A DNA stretch of 60,028 nt from Paulinella micropora. Its lineage: Eukaryota > Cercozoa > Imbricatea > Euglyphida. The notes under the pieces were generated by a model that was not told where the DNA came from, searched no databases, and was given only the letters and a program-made list of their open reading frames with translations. Where the stretch lies: contig BJOX01000014.1 of assembly GCA_009731375.1 (NCBI GenBank), positions 574,146 through 634,173 on the forward strand, given 5' to 3'. Positions 8,992 to 19,900 of this stretch are shown piece after piece (positions within the stretch are counted from its first letter, which is position 1; each line of letters begins with the position of its first letter). Position numbers and translations under genes: made by a program.

Positions 8992-11900
8992 GGTTATGGA
9001 GCCTTGGATGCGCCCCGTTACCAACTCAAGCTACCGAAATTCCCGAAAAGACCCATCGATGAATTTGACCTTTGGAAATTCCAATTTTTCGCTTTTTTAT
9101 TGGGCGTGGACGCACGCTACATACTACTTCTGGAAGACCAAGAATCGCCCTACTCGGTACAAGAGATTGCTACAATCTACGCAAGTACCAGAACTACTGG
9201 ACTAAGACCCACCCACCCCGCCCCTAACAACATTACTGGATCTGGACTGTCAGCACGACAGCAAGACACCTCGACAGCAAGACAGTCGAGAAGGAGGAGC
9301 GATGACGACGAAGACGATGAAGCATACGGATCGAGACGTGGCGACTCATCATCGAGCAGCTCGTCATCACTGACCAGCTCGTCCTCAAGCAGCCCATCCT
9401 CGACCAACCCGTCCTCGGGTAGCCAAGCACCCGCCCTCTTGCCTACTATCAACGTACCAACTGACCTGGATACACTTTTCAGCCGAGCAGACTACATCAA
9501 AGCACAGATCCATGTCCGCTGCTTCCTTGTGGAAGCATGCCAAGAGTCGACAGCTCTACTGACAGTCCAACGAGCAGGAACCCCAGCGGTGATCTGGACA
9601 GCGATCTGCGAGCGATTCGGCAGCAAAGGATCGGTTTCCATCGCTCGCCTACTAATGCAGCTGTTCGAGACAAAGCTGAAGTCAAGCAATGGCCTACCAA
9701 CATGGATGGAGCTCTTGACCCAACGCTTCGAGCGCCTACAGTCAAGAGGAGTGCCTCTACCTGATGAATTCAGAGTCGTATTCTTGCTCTTTAAACTTAA
9801 GGAGTGCGCCTCTCTATCTATGGGGGATGTAGGGGGAACTATGTATTGGTCTCGTGCTGATGCTGACAAACCACGTTATAATGAGATATGTTCACTCATC
9901 TTACAAGCATACCATGCTAACCAACTCTCTGCTGCCTCATCTAGGTCCTCGACAGCCCTGTTCACTTCGGCCACACCCGTTGCTATCAACAAAGACATCC
10001 GATGTCTCAACTGCAACCGACGAGGACACATTGCGGCCCAGTGTCGATCCACCTGCATGAAACGAGTCTGCGAGGGCCGACCGAAACACTCTGGGGCTGA
10101 ATGCCCAGTCCGCAGACGACCCACGCAGCCAAACTCGAACACACGTCGCGGTGGTCGAGGGGGAGGACCGAATCAACGAGGACGTGGAGGCCAACCTAAA
10201 CAGACCAACACAAGACGGATTCAACGATCGAGCGGACAAGCCAACGCGACAACCGAAGTGGAAGCCACGGACGACGTCGATGATCCAACAGGCGACCCAC
10301 CCGAGACATGGCTGATGCATTCCGCCGACTCCGACGACGAACGACCCGGACCAGAGGAGGACGAACCATCGCAAGAAGAAGTAGCCTACGTACAAAGGGG
10401 AAGTAGGTACAGAAATAGAGCAGGACCTATCCAACTGTCTCCTCTAACACCCACTTCTGATACCTATAACCCTCCCACCCCCACTGAAGCATCGCCCGCA
10501 CCGCACCCTGATTACGTGGAAGACCCGACGAGACGCCCAGACATCCCATGGAGCTCGCTGACAATCACACAACGCATGGACGAGAACGACTACAGACGTG
10601 CCTACGTTCAATGGACGCGCATGCGGGACGCATTTCGAGCGATCCCACAAGGATTCCCTGTCCCACCTGCCCATTGGCCGCGACCTTGGTGCCCCCTTGG
10701 AACACCCCTCAACTATTTCCTTCCAAGAACGGATCCGTGGATGTTACCATCGCTGCTAGTTCAAGACGCGCCCGGCTCAACAGGTATTGAGCACATCGTA
10801 CTGCGGACAAGATGCCCGAGACGAGCACGACGTGAACCAGGTAGTTCACCGCAACAACCGCCGGAAACAACTACACAATCCCCGCGCGTGCCAACACAGA
10901 GCTTTATGAGCTCACCTGCACCGGAAGACAGGACGACATCAGAGCAAGACCGTCAAGAAGAGCAACCTACCTCAACGCCCATCGGAGAACATCGACAGCG
11001 ACAGTTGAGTTCAACCAGCGCAGAGGACACCTCGATGAGCGAAACACCGCCTACCCCGTCAATGGCATACAATGAGGAATCGCCCATTTCAAGTTTCACG
11101 GTACCTATCCCACCGAACCTGCAGACCGAGTGCTTTACCCCGTTGGCCCCGACGACGACTTCAGCGAATGCATCTACGGACAACAAGGACGCAATAAGAC
11201 GCATACAAGCCATCGAAGCATTACCCTACGGCCAACCAGTGCAATACAGACGTGTACCTGGAGTTTCACAGCCAACAGAACGACGATACACCTTCGCTTG
11301 GACAGATGCACATCATTGCTTTCGTCACCCTACCACCGATGAGCTGGCCTACTGGAGCATCGTGAAGGACTTCCGACTACTCCCGGAGAACTGGGCACTA
11401 ACCAAACCAGACTGCGTCGACTGCAAGACTATACGCGAAACCAGACGCGGCAGCATTAGATGGGATTGCACCTACTGCGGCAACCAAGAAGGGAAACTGA
11501 AGCGTTGCAGCGGATGTCAACTCGTCTACTACTGCAACACCGATCATCAGAGGACCGATTGGCCGGCACACAAAGAGTTCTGCAACATGGCCAAGCGGCA
11601 TCCACTCATCAACCGACTTCGAGAAAGGGGAACGAGATACGATCTACTCGGCATACCAACGGACCAGCCCGAGCTAGGCGACCTCGCATTTCAACATCTG
11701 TTACGTTACCGTGAAGGTGGACCACACGCACCACTGTTCATAGACACACCCACAATGGTAGATATGGCGATGAGCCTAGATGAATTTACGACGAGGGGGA
11801 GACGTGTGGACCCCAGGACGGCCACAATGGCACAATCACACGCCCACCTTAACTTCACGGAAAACGAAGAAGACTACGAGGTGACCTCTTCGACACCGAA

Positions 11901-14900
11901 TGCGAACTTAGCTGCGCTCGCCGCTACCACGCCGGACATACCCAACTTCGACGAAGCGTATACAATCAACGAGACGGACCCACCATGGACTATGCTCCCA
12001 CCACCTCCAAGTGGAACAGATGAGACCGGACAAGAACAGCACGAACCCTACGGTGTAGGTGCAGCAGGCGAAAGATGGCGAGAACAACTGGAGAAGCAAC
12101 TGAAACGCATACTCAACATACCCGACGCGCCGTCCGATGTGAAGCGTTCACCGCCTCCAGCACCATACACACCTGAAATAGAACCACTGTTCAACGACAA
12201 CGTGAGACCACCGCTCAACTATTACCCACCTGCCGGACGTGTGGAAGCTGAAGAACTACGCGAACGCCTACGACGTCATGACTACTCACACACATTCGAA
12301 TTCGTGTTAATGGCAGACGTATTTGACGAATTAGAAGCAATAAGGGACCCGAAAGAAGATACCACAGACGTAGCAACCATCCCTGACGAAGATGCAACTG
12401 ACGACATCGACGACCCGGAGCTCGACGACCCTGAACATGAGAACTATCTCTACCCACCCGCCCTGGACTTCGCCAACGTACGCGAGTGGCAATACTACGT
12501 CAACAGGCATCCAGAGCTGGAATATTTGGAGTTCAAGAACATGGACGAATACAACAGATGGATGCAGGAGACAATGGACTTAGAACGGGCAGAGCTCAAG
12601 CGCCCTATGGTCAACTATGTGCTAATGGCCGACGGCAATCCCCCTGACGTGGTCGACAGCGCATGCAACCGATGGCTATTCCATGAGAAGGCGCCTATCG
12701 ACCCCAAGTCTATCCGCGAAGAGAAACCGGCTTTCCTCAATAACATATCTGGTAAGCCGCTTCCGGTGAGGACGCGGGCTACTGCCACTCCGACGTGGCT
12801 CAATGGTTATGGTCAATCGGTTAAACAGTCATTTCCCAACTCACTCATATCACCGTCATTACCATTCAACCTTGTTCCCACCCCACGCCTTGACCATGAC
12901 ATGCACAAAACAATCATCCATCAAAATGGTCAAGTATTCATCTATGACAAGCCCATAACACTTGACAAGAAGAACATACTAGCAAGGGGGAGGCTCAATT
13001 CACACTTGCTATACGAGTTAGATAAGCCAGGAATGACACCACTTGACCCTCATCAAAGATATATACCATACAGGTACAAGCAGAGAGAACAACTGTCACT
13101 GGCTGCAACCATCGACAACCTACCAGACCTTGCATTATGGTCAGTCAATCCTCTCCCATCACATGCACCGTACGATCCAATGATCCTACACAGAGCTCTG
13201 ATGCATGCAAACCCACTCATAATGAACGAGTTTGCAAAGAGCGTAGGCAGACGCATCGCTGGCAAAGATTGGATGCGTCTGGTACGTGCATGTCATGGAT
13301 GCAATAGGGGCAAACCTAACAAACCCCCTATGTACAGAGGTAACTATCTAGACCTAGAATATAAGCAAGGTGAAGCACTCAACATAGATTTCAGCGGCCC
13401 ATTCCCCGTAATGTCAAGATACGGTAACTACTACAGAGGGGGAGTGACATGTTCTCGCTCTAAGTTTGCTTGTGACCTCTACACACCTACCCGCGAAGCT
13501 AAGCTTTACATGCCACATTTAACACGCATATTTGCTTTCTTTGAACGACAGTCAGGCAACAAACTAAAGCAGATAAGAGCAGATGGCGAGTTTGTCTCTA
13601 AAGTACTAAAAGACTATACAGACAAACACGGCATCATCCTCAAAACCACCACACGTAACGAGCCTAACATGAACCCCTTTGCTGAAAGAATGAATAGGAC
13701 AGACGACACACGCGCACTAGCAGCACAGTTAGATGCAGGCCTGCCTAACACATTTTGGGAGGACACACATAAAGCGACACTAGCCATACGAATGGTCACG
13801 CCCCTTTGCAGAGGTAAGGACAAAGGCAAATCCCCTTGGGAATTGCTTATGGGCCGAAAACCTGTGCAATCGTTCGTGCAACCTTTCGGATGCCTCGCCT
13901 GGGTGAAAATGGAAACGACGAAAGCACAGCCTGTCGCCGTGCCAGGTACTCTCATTGGCTACAACATATTTCGTCGAGTCTATAAAATCCTCATTCACGA
14001 CACCAAACAGACAGCCACAGTAGAAAAACGTAATGTTCGTTTCGATACAATGACTCGTGGCTACACATGCAAAATACCTGCACGACCTTGGCAACCACTA
14101 CTAGTGTCGCACAACATAACATCCTCCACCTCGCCTCCTACCACTAGCATACCATCTACCCAGTCAGTCCAGTGGAAAAACGAGGACCAACTGCCACAAT
14201 TTCAGGACTCCAACACACCCAGTGGCTGGTGGCCAACAAACCAACTGCCACATTCCTCACAAAACACACTCGACACACTGGACGATGACACGACAACCCC
14301 ACACACCACCAAGGCCACTTCAAGTCTTTACGTGCAACCAAGCCCATATTTTGGCTCACTCCATCCCCCACCAAATGCATTTGCTCCCACTCCAGCAACA
14401 ACGGTTGCACAAGAGAAAAAGACGAACACAGCACCTCGGCAAACGACACAACACAACAGAGCAACATCAAACCCAGCCCAACACTCCTCATCTGCACCAC
14501 AATTCCCTCTACCAGATAGATGGAGTAGTAACAAGGGCATACCACAAACATGGGATGGTGCTGCAATAACTTCAACAAACATAGTTGCTGGGCCCAGGCT
14601 TAGGAAACAAACACCAGCAAACCACCCCACTCATACCGCACACATTATTGTTGCTCATGAGTTTGAGGAGGAGGAAGAGGAGGCCTTAGGACAGGACAGC
14701 TATTGTTTGTTCACAAGAGTGTTACATATCCCACAGAAAACCATAAAGTCACACCCTCAGGTACATGCTGCTCAACTAGCCGAGTTACAAGGTTTGTTCG
14801 AATGCAAAGCACTGCAATGGGTACCTCGAGCCGCAGCAATAACAGCGAATGTACCTCCTGTCCATACAACATTTGTTGATGCCATAAAGACAGATGAGTC

Positions 14901-16296
14901 TACAGGTCAGGAGAAATACAAATCGCGACTAGTAGCTTTAGGAAATAGGATGAAAGAATACATTCATTACAATCCATATGAATGCTCTTCCCCCACCGCC
15001 CAACCAATGTTTCTTTTGCTACTAGTATCTTATGCTGCATTCAATGACCTCATGATCTCTCACCTCGACTTTTCACAAGCCTATTCCCATGCAGATATGA
15101 AGGACATTGCCTTCGCCTTTCCGCCTAAGGGGTACGAAAACAAAAGCGACCCTTCAATGATTCTATTGTTGAAGAAAGCACTGTACGGAACCCCCCAGGC
15201 AGGGCGAAGGTGGTTTGACCATGTGTCTACTAATGTGAGAAGTATAGGATATAAACAGTCAACATTAGACCCATGCATTTTCTTCCTACCTTCAGTCACA
15301 GGCAGACAGAAACTACCCCCCTATCTACTCCTTCGCACTGATGACTTGCTCGTGTTTCATAATACCAAAGACGAGCACAATGCCCTGTTCACCAAACTGA
15401 AACATTCATTTAGAGTGAAGGACCTAGGACAAGTCAAAACATTTTGTGGCTTGCAGTTTGTTAGGACTTCAGAGGGCATAGTCATACATCAGCATGAATA
15501 CATTAAGGGCATGCTTAGGGATTTCAACTTCCAAGAAGCCAAGCCAGTCGCTACCCCTACAGCGACGACTGACCCTCCCCCAGCCAGCAAAGAAGCTATG
15601 CTTCGGCGTTTCTCGCTCCCTCGCTTGCTTGGCGCCCTTCTCTGGCCTGCGACTCAGACTCAACCGGCCATCACCTACGCGGTCAACCACGCGGCGGTAC
15701 TCGCATCAAAGAAGCCTGACGTGGCGTACTCAGCAATAGCTCGCATCCTCAGATTTCTGCGAACACCTAGAGGGATTTTCTTCCCATTTCGGACCCGCAG
15801 CTTCGAGCTTATATCGTATTCCGATGCCAACTTGGGCGCATGTGAGTACACGCGACGATCAAGAACCGGCCAACTGCACATGACGACTGGGCCCATCGCA
15901 TGGAGTTCGAAGCGCCAACCCACAGTCGCACTATCGACTCAGGATGCTGAAACGATCGCCAACTCAACGACATGCCGAACAGCAATCGCGATATTGCATA
16001 TGTGCAAGGACGTTGGAATTCCGTTGCCGACGCCATCAACTATCAATAACGACAACCGGGGGGCGGTCCTGAACGCAACGAACGGCATGGCCACTGATCG
16101 CACACGCCACTTAGCACTCAAACACCATTACGTGGTAGAACGAGTACGGGCTGGCGAAGTGATCGTACGACACGTTTCGACGAAGGACAATCTGGCGGAC
16201 ATGCTGACGAAGTCACTACCGACGCCACGTTTCTTGGAACTAGTCGCACAGTTTACGGTGTTGCTCAAGGACGCTTTACCGCAGTTTGAGGTTTAA
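8971..16296 (+). CDS. Copia Gag-Pol polyprotein with MYND finger (2441 aa)
   Basis: One open frame encodes all retrotransposon functions. The N-terminus (LPKFPKRPIDEFDLWKFQFF) looks like a copia Gag start. A Ser/Asp linker follows, then a CCHC knuckle (CLNCNRRGHIAAQC) near residue 345. Near residues 833-873 is a MYND-type zinc finger, C-x2-C-x9-C-x2-C-x5-C-x3-H-x7-H-x3-C, with His replacing the sixth ligand. The integrase has an H-x4-H/C-x2-C zinc site, then D (NIDFSGP, ~1471), D (IRADGEF, ~1538) and E (NPFAERMNR, ~1571). Reverse transcriptase has HLDFSQAY (~2031), ALYGTPQAGRRW and RTDDLLVF (~2122) in place of the usual YVDD. RNase H has SYSDAN, LSTQDAE and TKDNLADMLTK. An aspartic protease should lie in the long middle part, but I could not pick out its DTG/DSG motif with confidence; VVDSACNRW near residue 1227 is the best candidate. 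The start ATG lies inside the LTR and is the only in-frame ATG before the Gag motif. Confidence 0.93.
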   Translation: MSTSVLTGYGALDAPRYQLKLPKFPKRPIDEFDLWKFQFFAFLLGVDARYILLLEDQESPYSVQEIATIYASTRTTGLRPTHPAPNNITGSGLSARQQDTSTARQSRRRSDDDEDDEAYGSRRGDSSSSSSSSLTSSSSSSPSSTNPSSGSQAPALLPTINVPTDLDTLFSRADYIKAQIHVRCFLVEACQESTALLTVQRAGTPAVIWTAICERFGSKGSVSIARLLMQLFETKLKSSNGLPTWMELLTQRFERLQSRGVPLPDEFRVVFLLFKLKECASLSMGDVGGTMYWSRADADKPRYNEICSLILQAYHANQLSAASSRSSTALFTSATPVAINKDIRCLNCNRRGHIAAQCRSTCMKRVCEGRPKHSGAECPVRRRPTQPNSNTRRGGRGGGPNQRGRGGQPKQTNTRRIQRSSGQANATTEVEATDDVDDPTGDPPETWLMHSADSDDERPGPEEDEPSQEEVAYVQRGSRYRNRAGPIQLSPLTPTSDTYNPPTPTEASPAPHPDYVEDPTRRPDIPWSSLTITQRMDENDYRRAYVQWTRMRDAFRAIPQGFPVPPAHWPRPWCPLGTPLNYFLPRTDPWMLPSLLVQDAPGSTGIEHIVLRTRCPRRARREPGSSPQQPPETTTQSPRVPTQSFMSSPAPEDRTTSEQDRQEEQPTSTPIGEHRQRQLSSTSAEDTSMSETPPTPSMAYNEESPISSFTVPIPPNLQTECFTPLAPTTTSANASTDNKDAIRRIQAIEALPYGQPVQYRRVPGVSQPTERRYTFAWTDAHHCFRHPTTDELAYWSIVKDFRLLPENWALTKPDCVDCKTIRETRRGSIRWDCTYCGNQEGKLKRCSGCQLVYYCNTDHQRTDWPAHKEFCNMAKRHPLINRLRERGTRYDLLGIPTDQPELGDLAFQHLLRYREGGPHAPLFIDTPTMVDMAMSLDEFTTRGRRVDPRTATMAQSHAHLNFTENEEDYEVTSSTPNANLAALAATTPDIPNFDEAYTINETDPPWTMLPPPPSGTDETGQEQHEPYGVGAAGERWREQLEKQLKRILNIPDAPSDVKRSPPPAPYTPEIEPLFNDNVRPPLNYYPPAGRVEAEELRERLRRHDYSHTFEFVLMADVFDELEAIRDPKEDTTDVATIPDEDATDDIDDPELDDPEHENYLYPPALDFANVREWQYYVNRHPELEYLEFKNMDEYNRWMQETMDLERAELKRPMVNYVLMADGNPPDVVDSACNRWLFHEKAPIDPKSIREEKPAFLNNISGKPLPVRTRATATPTWLNGYGQSVKQSFPNSLISPSLPFNLVPTPRLDHDMHKTIIHQNGQVFIYDKPITLDKKNILARGRLNSHLLYELDKPGMTPLDPHQRYIPYRYKQREQLSLAATIDNLPDLALWSVNPLPSHAPYDPMILHRALMHANPLIMNEFAKSVGRRIAGKDWMRLVRACHGCNRGKPNKPPMYRGNYLDLEYKQGEALNIDFSGPFPVMSRYGNYYRGGVTCSRSKFACDLYTPTREAKLYMPHLTRIFAFFERQSGNKLKQIRADGEFVSKVLKDYTDKHGIILKTTTRNEPNMNPFAERMNRTDDTRALAAQLDAGLPNTFWEDTHKATLAIRMVTPLCRGKDKGKSPWELLMGRKPVQSFVQPFGCLAWVKMETTKAQPVAVPGTLIGYNIFRRVYKILIHDTKQTATVEKRNVRFDTMTRGYTCKIPARPWQPLLVSHNITSSTSPPTTSIPSTQSVQWKNEDQLPQFQDSNTPSGWWPTNQLPHSSQNTLDTLDDDTTTPHTTKATSSLYVQPSPYFGSLHPPPNAFAPTPATTVAQEKKTNTAPRQTTQHNRATSNPAQHSSSAPQFPLPDRWSSNKGIPQTWDGAAITSTNIVAGPRLRKQTPANHPTHTAHIIVAHEFEEEEEEALGQDSYCLFTRVLHIPQKTIKSHPQVHAAQLAELQGLFECKALQWVPRAAAITANVPPVHTTFVDAIKTDESTGQEKYKSRLVALGNRMKEYIHYNPYECSSPTAQPMFLLLLVSYAAFNDLMISHLDFSQAYSHADMKDIAFAFPPKGYENKSDPSMILLLKKALYGTPQAGRRWFDHVSTNVRSIGYKQSTLDPCIFFLPSVTGRQKLPPYLLLRTDDLLVFHNTKDEHNALFTKLKHSFRVKDLGQVKTFCGLQFVRTSEGIVIHQHEYIKGMLRDFNFQEAKPVATPTATTDPPPASKEAMLRRFSLPRLLGALLWPATQTQPAITYAVNHAAVLASKKPDVAYSAIARILRFLRTPRGIFFPFRTRSFELISYSDANLGACEYTRRSRTGQLHMTTGPIAWSSKRQPTVALSTQDAETIANSTTCRTAIAILHMCKDVGIPLPTPSTINNDNRGAVLNATNGMATDRTRHLALKHHYVVERVRAGEVIVRHVSTKDNLADMLTKSLPTPRFLELVAQFTVLLKDALPQFEV
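8991..9003 (+). promoter_or_regulatory. Putative primer-binding site overlapping the coding frame
   Basis: TGGTTATGGAGCC starts at the last base of LTR 1. It has the TGG expected to pair with a tRNA CCA end. It is read as codons 7-11 of the polyprotein. The priming tRNA was not identified. Confidence 0.5.
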
Positions 16297-16530
16297 TGCC
16301 TCTAGCTTTTACAGACACTTAGGATGAATTTATTCAACAGACTTGCTACACCGCTGCAAGGACCTGCATCCTTTGATGCTTACGAATTATTTTTTTTCAT
16401 TTTTAGTGTTAATGCAACATTAACATGTATCATACTTCATCATCATGAATCGCTAGTTTACATATAGTTTCATATGGCCAATCATGTTAGTAACTTAAAG
16501 ATAATATACATATACATATATGTTATGCCG
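16297..16530 (+). other. 3' untranslated part of copy 1
   Basis: This is the AT-rich stretch between the stop codon and the polypurine tract. Copy 2 has the same region (24242-24472) with a 3 bp shorter T-rich run. No ORF is present. Confidence 0.7.
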
Positions 16531-16538
16531 AGGGGGAG
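16531..16538 (+). promoter_or_regulatory. Polypurine tract of copy 1
   Basis: AGGGGGAG lies immediately upstream of LTR 2, where plus-strand DNA synthesis starts in LTR elements. The identical tract precedes LTR 3 at 24473-24480. Confidence 0.75.
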
Positions 16539-16934
16539 AGTAAGCAATAATATTTACTAAATATATTGTTACCTTTTATGGTCAATTTCACGACATAACA
16601 TTTATATTTGACCGGATCATATTCATTACCATTTTCATATTTCGTATCATAATTATTATTCGTTACGTTGATATTACCGTTATTCACAATTAGTTGCCAG
16701 TTAGTATAGATTGGCCCATACTGAATCATCACTTGAATTTCTGACCACAAGATCAGTATATAAATTTGTGGTATTTATTTCACTATAAATTTATGGTAAA
16801 TTAGATTGAGTTTCAGTCATTGGTTTCTAACCATTGATTAAATTCATTATTGTTCCTTCAACCTTTGATCAAAGTGCCTCAGCGCAAACGATTATTCAAG
16901 TATCCGGAGACTAATGTCTACTAGTGTACTTACT
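16539..16934 (+). repeat. LTR 2, shared by both copia copies
   Basis: 396 bp with the same AGTAAG...CTTACT ends. It serves as the 3' LTR of copy 1 and the 5' LTR of copy 2. It has an intact TATA-like box at 16757-16764 and the ATG of copy 2 at 16914. Confidence 0.92.
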
Positions 16935-19900
16935 GGTTATGGAGCCTTGGATGCGCCCCGTTACCAACTCAAGCTACCGAAATTCCCGAAAAGACCCATC
17001 GATGAATTTGACCTTTGGAAATTCCAATTTTTCGCTTTTTTATTGGGCGTGGACGCACGCTACATACTACTTCTGGAAGACCAAGAATCGCCCTACTCGG
17101 TACAAGAGATTGCTACAATCTACGCAAGTACCAGAACTACTGGACTAAGACCCACCCACCCCGCCCCTAACAACATTACTGGATCTGGACTGTCAGCACG
17201 ACAGCAAGACACCTCGACAGCAAGACAGTCGAGAAGGAGGAGCGATGACGACGAAGACGATGAAGCATACGGATCGAGACGTGGCGACTCATCATCGAGC
17301 AGCTCGTCATCACTGACCAGCTCGTCCTCAAGCAGCCCATCCTCGACCAACCCGTCCTCAGGTAGCCAAGCACCCGCCCTCTTGCCTACTATCAACGTAC
17401 CAACTGACCTGGATACACTTTTCAGCCAAGCAGACTACATCAAAGCACAGATCCATGTCCGCTGCTTCCTTGTGGAAGCATGCCAAGAGTCGACAGCTCT
17501 ACTGACCGTCCAACGAGCAGGAACCAACCCAGCGGTGATCTGGACAGCGATCTGCGAGCGATTCGGCAGCAAAGGATCGGTTTCCATCGCTCGCCTACTA
17601 ATGCAGCTGTTCGAGACAAAGCTGAAGTCAAGCAATGGCCTACCAACATGGATGGAGCTCTTGACCCAACGCTTCGAGCGCCTACAGTCAAGAGGAGTGC
17701 CTCTACCTGATGAATTCAGAGTCGTATTCTTGCTCTTTAAACTTAAGGAGTGCGCCTCTCTATCTATGGGGGATGTAGGGGGAACTATGTATTGGTCTCG
17801 TGCTGATGCTGACAAACCACGTTATAATGAGATATGTTCACTCATCTTACAAGCATACCATGCTAACCAACTCTCTGCTGCCTCATCTAGGTCCTCGACA
17901 GCCCTGTTCACTTCGGCCACACCCGTTGCTATCAACAAAGACATCCGATGTCTCAACTGCAACCGACGAGGACACATTGCGGCCCAGTGTCGATCCACCT
18001 GCATGAAACGAGTCTGCGAGGGCCGACCGAAACACTCTGGGGCTGAATGCCCAGTCCGCAGACGACCTACGCAGCCAAACTCGAACACACGTCGCGGTGG
18101 TCGAGGGGGAGGACCGAATCAACGAGGACGTGGAGGCCAACCTAAACAGACCAACACAAGACGGATTCAACGATCGAGCGGACAAGCCAACGCGACAACC
18201 GAAGTGGAAGCCACGGACGACGTCGATGATCCAACAGGCGACCCACCCGAGACATGGCTGATGCATTCCGCCGACTCCGACGACGAACGACCCGGACCAG
18301 AGGAGGACGAACCATCGCAAGAAGAAGTAGCCTACGTACAAAGGGGAAGTAGGTACAGAAATAGAGCAGGACCTATCCAACTGTCTCCTCTAACACCCAC
18401 TTCTGATACCTATAACCCTTCCACCCCCACTGAAGCATCGCCCGCTCCGCACCATGATTACGTGGAAGACCCGACGAGACGCCCAGACATCCCATGGAGC
18501 TCGCTGACAATCACACAACGCATGGACGAGAACGACTACAGACGTGCCTACGTTCAATGGACGCGCATGCGGGACGCATTTCGAGCGATCCCACAAGGAT
18601 TCCCTGTCCCACCTGCCCATTGGCCGCGACCTTGGTGCCCCCTTGGAACACCCCTCAACTATTTCCTTCCGCAGTACGATGTGCTCAATACCTGTTGAGC
18701 CGGGCGCGTCTTGAACTAGCAGCGATGGTAACATCCACGGATCCGTTCTTGGACAAGATGCCCGAGACGAGCACGACGTGAACCAGGTAGTTCACCGCAA
18801 CAACCGCCGGAAACAACTGCACAATCCCCGCGCGTGCCAACACAGAGCTTTATGAGCTCACCTGCACCGGAAGACAGGACGACATCAGAGCAAGACCGTC
18901 AAGAAGAGCAACCTACCTCAACGCCCATCGGAGAACATCGACAGCGACAGTTGAGTTCAACCAGCGCAGAGGACACCTCGATGAGCGAAACACCGCCTAC
19001 CCCGTCAATGGCATACAATGAGGAATCGCCCATTTCAAGTTTCACGGTACCTATCCCACCGAACCTGCAGACCGAGTGCTTTACCCCGTTGGCCCCGACG
19101 ACGACTTCAGCGAATGCATCTACGGACAACAAGGACGCAATAAGTCGCATACAAGCCATCGAAGCATTACCCTACGGCCAACCAGTGCAATACAGACGTG
19201 TACCTGGAGTTTCACAGCCAACAGAACGACGATACACCTTCGCTTGGACAGATGCACATCATTGCTTTCGTCACCCTACCACCGATGAGCTGGCCTACTG
19301 GAGCATCGTGAAGGACTTCCGACTACTCCCGGAGAACTGGGCACTAACCAAACCAGACTGCGTCGACTGCAAGACTATACGCGAAACCAGACGCGGCAGC
19401 ATTAGATGGGATTGCACCTACTGCGGCAACCAAGAAGGGAAACTGAAGCGTTGCAGCGGATGTCAACTCGTCTACTACTGCAACACCGATCATCAGAGGA
19501 CCGATTGGCCGGCACACAAAGAGTTCTGCAACATGGCCAAGCGGCATCCACTCATCAACCGACTTCGAGAAAGGGGAACGAGATACGATCTACTCGGCAT
19601 ACCAACGGACCAGCCCGAGCTAGGCGACCTCGCATTTCAACATCTGTTACGTTACCGTGAAGGTGGACCACACGCACCACTGTTCATAGACACACCCACA
19701 ATGGTAGATATGGCGATGAGCCTAGATGAATTTACGACGAGGGGGAGACGTGTGGACCCCAGGACGGCCACAATGGCACAATCACACGCCCACCTTAACT
19801 TCACGGAAAACGAAGAAGACTACGAGGTGACCTCTTCGACACCGAATGCGAACTTAGCTGCGCTCGCCGCTACCACGCCGGACATACCCAACTTCGACGA

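Larger units (their letters stand above)
8596..16934 (+). mobile_element. Copia-type LTR retrotransposon, copy 1 (intact)
   Basis: LTR 8596-8991, internal region 8992-16538, LTR 16539-16934. The two LTRs are 396 bp each and differ at one position that I can find (A at 8630, C at 16573). The order integrase, then reverse transcriptase, then RNase H places it in Ty1/copia. Its length of 8.3 kb is well above the ~5 kb usual for copia, because of about 1000 extra residues between Gag and integrase. The purine tract AGGGGGAG abuts the right LTR. The near identity of the LTRs implies recent insertion. Confidence 0.92.

Noticed and set aside
9492-9869. Antisense and alternative-frame ORFs across both copia copies
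   Set aside because: They are duplicated with the element and overlap the conserved polyprotein frame, so they are shadows.
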